A DNA stretch of 54,467 nucleotides from assembly GCA_964654125.1 (NCBI GenBank), contig CAZZGG010000006.1:1-54467 (forward strand). The letters are read 5' to 3'. The notes under the pieces were generated by a model. The model searched no databases, was not told the origin of the DNA, and saw nothing but the letters and a program-made list of their open reading frames with translations. The stretch is from JAAYBY01 sp964654125 (GTDB lineage Bacteria; Bacillota; Clostridia; Saccharofermentanales; UBA5734). Below, piece by piece: positions 50,148 to 54,467 of this stretch (position 1 is the stretch's first letter; the number at the start of each line of letters is the position of its first letter). The translations under genes and the position numbers were made by a program.

Positions 50148-50630
50148 TCATGTCTTTGGCCTACAGCCAATATTATCACCCGACCGGGCTAGATAGTCCT
50201 GCAGCAAATGCTTGATCACCCGGGCTGTTTCCTGGTAGGCTGCATCAGATTGGCCATATGGATCCGCTACATCCAGCTCCGGCTGCCCGGCTGCCTCAGC
50301 CAGGGTCATGATCTTTTCAGCCAGTTCGGGTGCAGCTTCCTGCAGCAGCTGCTTGTGCCAGCCGGTCATGGCCAGGACTAGTTCAGAGCGCAGGAGCAGC
50401 TCTTCCACCACAGGCTGGGAGCGGTGGCCGGTCAGGTCTATGCCATAGGCCTGCATGGCAGCCACAGCGCCGCTTGTGGCACTCAGGCCGGTTTGGGCGG
50501 CCAGTCCAGCTGATAAAATCACCTGCTTTTTAGCAGGGCACAGACTGGCCAGCAAGGCTGCCGCCATCGGGCTGCGGCAGGTGTTGCCTGTACATACAAA
50601 TAAAATAATCTTGTCTTCCGGCATAGGCAT
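50148..50630 (-). CDS. ywlE: Low-molecular-weight phosphatase, probable protein arginine phosphatase
   Basis: 160 residues. The P-loop is VCTGNTCRSP (about 12-21) and the general acid lies in DPYGQ. A Thr in CxGNTCR (rather than Ile or Leu) is the known arginine-phosphate selectivity residue of YwlE, so the target is likely phospho-arginine. It follows sua5 by 13 bases, a common Firmicute order. Confidence 0.85.
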   Translation of the reverse strand: MPMPEDKIILFVCTGNTCRSPMAAALLASLCPAKKQVILSAGLAAQTGLSATSGAVAAMQAYGIDLTGHRSQPVVEELLLRSELVLAMTGWHKQLLQEAAPELAEKIMTLAEAAGQPELDVADPYGQSDAAYQETARVIKHLLQDYLARSGDNIGCRPKT

Positions 50631-50643
50631 TGTCTTTTCTCCA

Positions 50644-51726
50644 TCAGAGCTCAGGCTGGGCTGCTTTCTTGACCCTGTTCATATAGGCCAGGCCGACCCC
50701 TGTTTCGGGCAGGCTCTCTATAATGATAATATCACAGCCGGCTGTGTCAAAAGAACGCAGGGCATCAAAAAGATGCTTGCCGGCCAGGGCAGGATCCGGC
50801 AGTTCGGCATAGGCATAATAGAGGCAGCCACCTGGTGCTAGCGTTCCGGCCAACTCTGTCAAGGGTTGGCAAAGATCAAGCACAGCAGCTGCTTTTTGCC
50901 GGCTGCAATACAGGCCCAGGCGGAGTTTGTCCGCCCGGAAATGCTCTATCAGGGCAGCTGGCGAACGGCCAGCTGATTCATCGGCCAGGACAACCCTAGC
51001 CCTGGGTGCATAATGGCGGTATTTCATGCCGGGCGAACGCAAAGGTCCCTGACTGGGGCTGCTTATTTCCGGCCGGATGTCACAGACAGATTCAATCTGG
51101 GCCGCAGTGATGCTGCCTGGCCGTAAAATGCGCGGTTTTTCAGCACAGAGGTCCAGGACTGTGGACTCCAGCCCGTGCTGGCAGGGGCCACCATCGATGA
51201 GATAGGGGATTTTGCCAGCCAGATCCTGGGCGACGTGCCAGGCCTGGGTTGGGCTGGGCTTGCCTGAACTGTTGGCCGAAGGCGCTGCCACAGCAACACC
51301 AGCCAGACGCAACAAGGCCAGGGCGACTGGATGAGCCGGGATCCGCACCGCAACAGTGTCGAGTCCGCCTGTAACAAGATCAGGCACCACTTTGGCCTTG
51401 GGCAGGACCAGGGTCAGGGGACCTGGTGCAAAATGCTGGAAAAGGCATAGTGCCAGGGGCGGGAAAGCAGTGACATAAGGCTCCAGCTCCGCCAGACTGG
51501 CAGCATGGACAATCAGAGGATTATCAGCCGGCCTGCCTTTGACAGCAAAGATCCTGCCGACAGCTGCCGCATCCAGCGCATTGGCACCCAGACCATAAAC
51601 AGTCTCGGTTGGAAAAGCTACCAACTCACCCTGGCTTAAAGCCAGGGCTGCCGGCCTTAACAAGTCATCTGCCGGTTGACTGGCACTGACCTTGATGATC
51701 CTAGTCTCATAAGATATGTCTGCCAT
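50644..51726 (-). CDS. L-threonylcarbamoyladenylate synthase (Sua5 type)
   Basis: 360 residues, the long two-domain form. The YrdC domain (1-215) includes FPTETVYGLGANA (about 39-51) and the SANSSGKPSPT segment; the Sua5 C-terminal Rossmann-like domain covers about 245-350. It makes the precursor for t6A37 in tRNAs. The start shares one base with the prfA stop. Confidence 0.95.
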   Translation of the reverse strand: MADISYETRIIKVSASQPADDLLRPAALALSQGELVAFPTETVYGLGANALDAAAVGRIFAVKGRPADNPLIVHAASLAELEPYVTAFPPLALCLFQHFAPGPLTLVLPKAKVVPDLVTGGLDTVAVRIPAHPVALALLRLAGVAVAAPSANSSGKPSPTQAWHVAQDLAGKIPYLIDGGPCQHGLESTVLDLCAEKPRILRPGSITAAQIESVCDIRPEISSPSQGPLRSPGMKYRHYAPRARVVLADESAGRSPAALIEHFRADKLRLGLYCSRQKAAAVLDLCQPLTELAGTLAPGGCLYYAYAELPDPALAGKHLFDALRSFDTAGCDIIIIESLPETGVGLAYMNRVKKAAQPEL

Positions 51727-52802
51727 CAGCTGGCTCCACCTGCCTGCATCTCTTCTGTCCGGGCAGCTGCCATCAGGGCCTGGATAATCTCAGCCAGATC
51801 ACCATCCAGCACTGCTTCCAGCCGATAAAGAGTCAGGCCGATCCTGTGGTCAGTCACCCGGCCTTGCTGGTAGTTATAGGTCCGGATCCTCTCACTGCGG
51901 TCACCACTGCCCACTTGGCTGCGCCGGTCCTGGGCGATGCTGCCTTCTTGTTTTTCCTCTTCCAGTGCTTTGAGGCGAGCCCCCAGCACAGCCATGGCCT
52001 TGTCCCTGTTTTTATGCTGGGAGCGCTGGTCCTGGCAGGTCACAACCAAACCGGTTGGCTTGTGGGTTATCCTGATCGCGGAATCAGTCATGTTGACATG
52101 CTGGCCCCCGGCACCAGAAGCCCGGTAGGTGTCGATCTCCAGATCATTGGGATTGATTGACACTTCAACATCGTCTGCTTCCGGCAGGACCGCCACTGTC
52201 ACAGTGGAGGTGTGAATCCGGCCGCCTGCTTCTGTCACAGGCACTCTTTGCACCCGGTGGACCCCGCTTTCAAAGCGCAGCCTGCTGTAAGCTCCGCTGC
52301 CTTCTATCATGAAAACAACTTCCTTGAGACCGCCTATCTCAGTCTCATTTAAGTCAACCAGCTGGACAGACCAGCCCTGCATTTCAGCATACTGGCTGTA
52401 CATGCGGTATAAGACAGCCGCAAACAGGCCTGCTTCATCACCGCCGGCACCAGCTCTGATCTCCACAATCACATTACGGCGATCATTGGGGTCTGTCACA
52501 GTCAAGGCCTCATGCAGCCTGGCTTCTGTCTCCGCTTGGCGCCGGGCCAGCCCGGCCAGTTCCTCTTTGACTAGGGCCGTAAATTCCTCGTCATCAGAAT
52601 TTTTTAATAGCTCCTGATTTTCTGCCAGGGCTTCCCTTTGCTGGAGCCATTCCTGGTAATCTGTGACTAAGGGAGTCAGCTCAGCATGCTCTTTGGCCAA
52701 CTGGCGGTAGCGGTCCTGATCAGACAGCACTGCCGGGTCTGCCAGGAGCAGGTTCAGCTCTGCCAGGCGTACTGCTAATTTTTCGATTTGCTCAAACATC
52801 AT
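51726..52802 (-). CDS. prfA: Peptide chain release factor 1
   Basis: 358 residues. GGQ is in SGAGGQHVNMTDSA (near 235), and RF1 codon recognition sits in the anticodon-like domain. The domain order is that of RF1, reading UAA and UAG. It is 20 bases behind the DUF1836 gene. PrmC, which methylates its GGQ glutamine, is encoded a little upstream. Confidence 0.98.
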   Translation of the reverse strand: MMFEQIEKLAVRLAELNLLLADPAVLSDQDRYRQLAKEHAELTPLVTDYQEWLQQREALAENQELLKNSDDEEFTALVKEELAGLARRQAETEARLHEALTVTDPNDRRNVIVEIRAGAGGDEAGLFAAVLYRMYSQYAEMQGWSVQLVDLNETEIGGLKEVVFMIEGSGAYSRLRFESGVHRVQRVPVTEAGGRIHTSTVTVAVLPEADDVEVSINPNDLEIDTYRASGAGGQHVNMTDSAIRITHKPTGLVVTCQDQRSQHKNRDKAMAVLGARLKALEEEKQEGSIAQDRRSQVGSGDRSERIRTYNYQQGRVTDHRIGLTLYRLEAVLDGDLAEIIQALMAAARTEEMQAGGAS

Positions 52803-52822
52803 TTTTTCCTGTCTGGCCGCAT

Positions 52823-53434
52823 CTAGTGCGGTTTATCTTTTTTGCGGTTTTCGTTCTTTTTTAACTCTGCCTGCACTAGCTGGCTGTCCTGTTCCAGGGC
52901 TGTCAGCAGCTTGTCGGCCAGCAGTATTTTAATTCTGGCCTCGATACTCATCTCCAAAGCCAGGCGGCGTAAGGCTGCTGCCTGTTCTAATTCTGCCCCA
53001 GCATCAGCGCTGCTGATCTGCTGCAAAACCTTGCCGGCATTGTCCAGCAAGCACTCTTTTTGTACTGCCAGAAAAAGCGTGTAGAGCCTGGCCACGTCCG
53101 CCGGTTCACGGTAGACTGCCAAAAGCCGGTTCAAGTGCTGCATGGAGAGCACCTGCTTGAGCGTTGCGATCATAGTCAGCAGGGCCAGGTGGACCGGGCT
53201 ATATTTTTTGCTCTCTGCCCGGGGCAGCAGCCCGTCTTTGATATAGTTGTTGATCATGGCCGAAGTAAGCAGCTTATCTGCCTTTTCCTGCTGATAAAGC
53301 TCAAGCTGCCGATCAATCAGGGTCTGAACCTGATCCATATAAAGGCCAATATCAGGCAACAAGGTCCAATCCACTGGCAACTGCTCATCAACATCCGCCA
53401 GCCATTTATTGAGCATGTCTGTTAATTTTTGCAT
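52823..53434 (-). CDS. DUF1836 domain protein
   Basis: 203 residues. The DUF1836 region covers about 25-160, including LTSAMINNYIKDGLLPRAESK, a helix-turn-helix-like segment similar to MerR-type proteins. It is probably a DNA-binding regulator; the target is unknown. It lies 12 bases after the DUF951 gene. Confidence 0.85.
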   Translation of the reverse strand: MQKLTDMLNKWLADVDEQLPVDWTLLPDIGLYMDQVQTLIDRQLELYQQEKADKLLTSAMINNYIKDGLLPRAESKKYSPVHLALLTMIATLKQVLSMQHLNRLLAVYREPADVARLYTLFLAVQKECLLDNAGKVLQQISSADAGAELEQAAALRRLALEMSIEARIKILLADKLLTALEQDSQLVQAELKKNENRKKDKPH

Positions 53435-53446
53435 CTCAACATCCTT

Positions 53447-53631
53447 TCAGCTCTCTGCCTCAACTTGCTTGATGGCTTTTTCCAGCCTGGTCCGGGCCAT
53501 NNNNNNNNNNNNNNNNNNNNNNNNNNNNNGACACGCTCGACCTGCCAGAGCCGGCTCCCGCAAGGATGGCTTTTTTTTAAACGCAGGACCAGCCCGGTGC
53601 GAAAAGGATACAGATGAAACTGGGAAGGCAT
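53447..53631 (-). CDS. DUF951 protein, interrupted by assembly gap
   Basis: The start at 53631 has AGGAGG upstream and opens MPSQFHLYPF, then KKSHPCGSRLWQVERV. After the gap the frame that fits is shifted and reads MARTRLEKAIKQVEAES to a TGA at 53447. The two halves are the beginning and end of the small DUF951 family (about 65 residues). The missing part should hold the CxxC pair. The frame break is explained by the arbitrary N count, not a mutation. Confidence 0.8.
53501..53529. other. Assembly gap (29 N)
   Basis: An uninterrupted run of N in the middle of the DUF951 gene. Its true length is uncertain, and family length suggests it should be longer, about 45 bases. Confidence 0.99.
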
Positions 53632-53641
53632 GAGCCACCTC

Positions 53642-54467
53642 CTAGATAGCTGGCCTTTGTGCAGCCAGGACACGCGGATTGCCACCAAAATCATACTTGG
53701 TCGGCTGGCAGGAAAAACCTGTTCCTGCCAGAATATTTCGCACTGCCACAGCCTGATCAAAACCATGTTCCAGCAGCAGCCAGCCGTGCGGGCACAAATA
53801 AGCTGGTGCCAGGCTGGCCAGTCTTTTGTAAAAGTGCAGGCCATCTGCCCGGCCGTCCAAGGCATTTAAAGGTTCATGATCCTTTACTTCCGGCTCCAGG
53901 CTCTTGATTACACCTGATGCAATATAAGGCGGGTTGGCCATAATCAGGTCATAGGGTCCGCCCTGGTCCGGAAAGATATCTGCCTGACGGAGCCGGGCAG
54001 AGGCAGTAAGCCCATGGGTGGCCAAGTTTTGCTCTGCCCAGGCCAGGGCCTGGCTGTCGTTGTCTGCCAGCTCCAGCCAAAAGGGCTGGCCTTTTTGGCT
54101 AAGGCGCAAAGCCAAACTGATCCCCAGGCAGCCTGAACCAGTAAAGGTGTCCAGGATAAGCAGCCTTCCTGCCTGGCGGGGTAAAATCTGCCAGGCGGCT
54201 TCAAGCAGGGTTTCACTGTCTGGCCGGGGTATCAGGCAGCCCGGCCCCACGGCAAAACCATAACCGGCAAAATAAGTCTTTCCCAGTATGTAAGCCAAAG
54301 GCTCACGTAATGCCCTGCGCCGGGCCCACAGCAGGGCCTGGCCGGCAAGAGTGGAGTTGATCAGCAGATCAGGCTCAGCCAGCAGGCGGGAGAGGGGTTT
54401 TTGTAAAGCAGCTGTCAGGATCTGCCAGACTTCAGCAGCAGGGTCTTTAATCCCCGCTTCTTTAAGC
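53642..54467 (-). CDS. prmC: Release factor glutamine methyltransferase PrmC (N-terminus missing)
   Basis: The frame is open to the right edge, so the start lies outside. About 274 residues are visible. The helical N-terminal domain (ending around LAEPDLLINSTLAGQALLWA) is followed by the Rossmann methyltransferase with DTFTGSGCLG and the NPPYIAS active-site motif. It methylates the GGQ glutamine of RF1 and RF2. The stop codon is contained in the ribosome site of the DUF951 gene. Confidence 0.96.
   Translation of the reverse strand, partial: LKEAGIKDPAAEVWQILTAALQKPLSRLLAEPDLLINSTLAGQALLWARRRALREPLAYILGKTYFAGYGFAVGPGCLIPRPDSETLLEAAWQILPRQAGRLLILDTFTGSGCLGISLALRLSQKGQPFWLELADNDSQALAWAEQNLATHGLTASARLRQADIFPDQGGPYDLIMANPPYIASGVIKSLEPEVKDHEPLNALDGRADGLHFYKRLASLAPAYLCPHGWLLLEHGFDQAVAVRNILAGTGFSCQPTKYDFGGNPRVLAAQRPAI

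Noticed and set aside
53422..53865. A 147-residue minus-strand frame running through the N-gap and into prmC
   Set aside because: Its first 78 residues are out of frame with the clear prmC reading; only the part from 53631 corresponds to a real gene (DUF951).

Overview
The window is 54.5 kb of compact, ordinary-looking bacterial chromosome of moderate GC content. No stretch longer than about 300 bases lacks a gene. The content points to an anaerobic, Gram-positive Clostridia-type Firmicute: spoVG, a CIRCE-controlled groESL operon, DUF951, DUF1836, DUF4364 and DUF5711 proteins, a citramalate-type isoleucine pathway, and an FprA/rubredoxin pair. Genus or species cannot be named from the sequence. 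No tRNA, rRNA, CRISPR array, prophage, insertion sequence or recognisable defence island was seen.

Layout. 1-2761: a nusA-type operon on the minus strand (rimP, nusA, ylxR, infB; infB runs off the left edge) behind a good promoter and a leader hairpin. 2851-5515: plus-strand genes for a small P-loop protein, MscL, and IlvN and IlvC. 5525-13529: a convergent minus-strand operon cimA-leuC-leuD-leuB-ilvD-ilvB, which with ilvN and ilvC makes isoleucine from pyruvate and valine from the shared enzymes. 13590-15507: an ABC-F ATPase. 15508-19824: a giant secreted NlpC/P60-type wall protein with choline-binding-like repeats, Ig-like domains and eight peptidoglycan-binding modules, four of them nearly identical. 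19913-29090: a minus-strand block encoding an ABC exporter (ATPase, permease, GldG-like and DUF4340 partners), a DUF5711 propeller, PepF and a BaiN/HI0933-type flavoprotein. 29117-31022: an UMF1-family transporter and a small membrane protein. 31126-33236: groES-groEL with terminator, CIRCE and promoter.

33309-36640: galE, DUF4364, fprA and rubredoxin. 36744-39147: the ribosome-linked group rplU-rpmA-obgE-yhbY, with a leader on rplU and a terminator-like hairpin just before obgE. 39195-42870: glpK and spoVG, then murC on the plus strand. 42890-50095: two housekeeping groups, rpsF-ssb-rpsR and rplI-dnaB-tilS-hpt-ftsH. 50148-54467: prmC-DUF951-DUF1836-prfA-sua5-ywlE; a 29-base run of N breaks the DUF951 gene and prmC runs off the right edge.

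Most of the window is core metabolism and translation. The more unusual points are regulatory or structural: an attenuator-like pair of hairpins before obgE, a 13-bp hairpin in the rimP leader, a three-codon reading frame overlapping the TTG start of rpsF, an L27 without the cleaved extension together with absence of the prp gene, a 220-bp perfect repeat in the wall-protein gene, and a GldA/F/G-like exporter cluster. I did not find strong evidence for a wholly new system; the exporter cluster and the obgE leader are the best candidates for follow-up.
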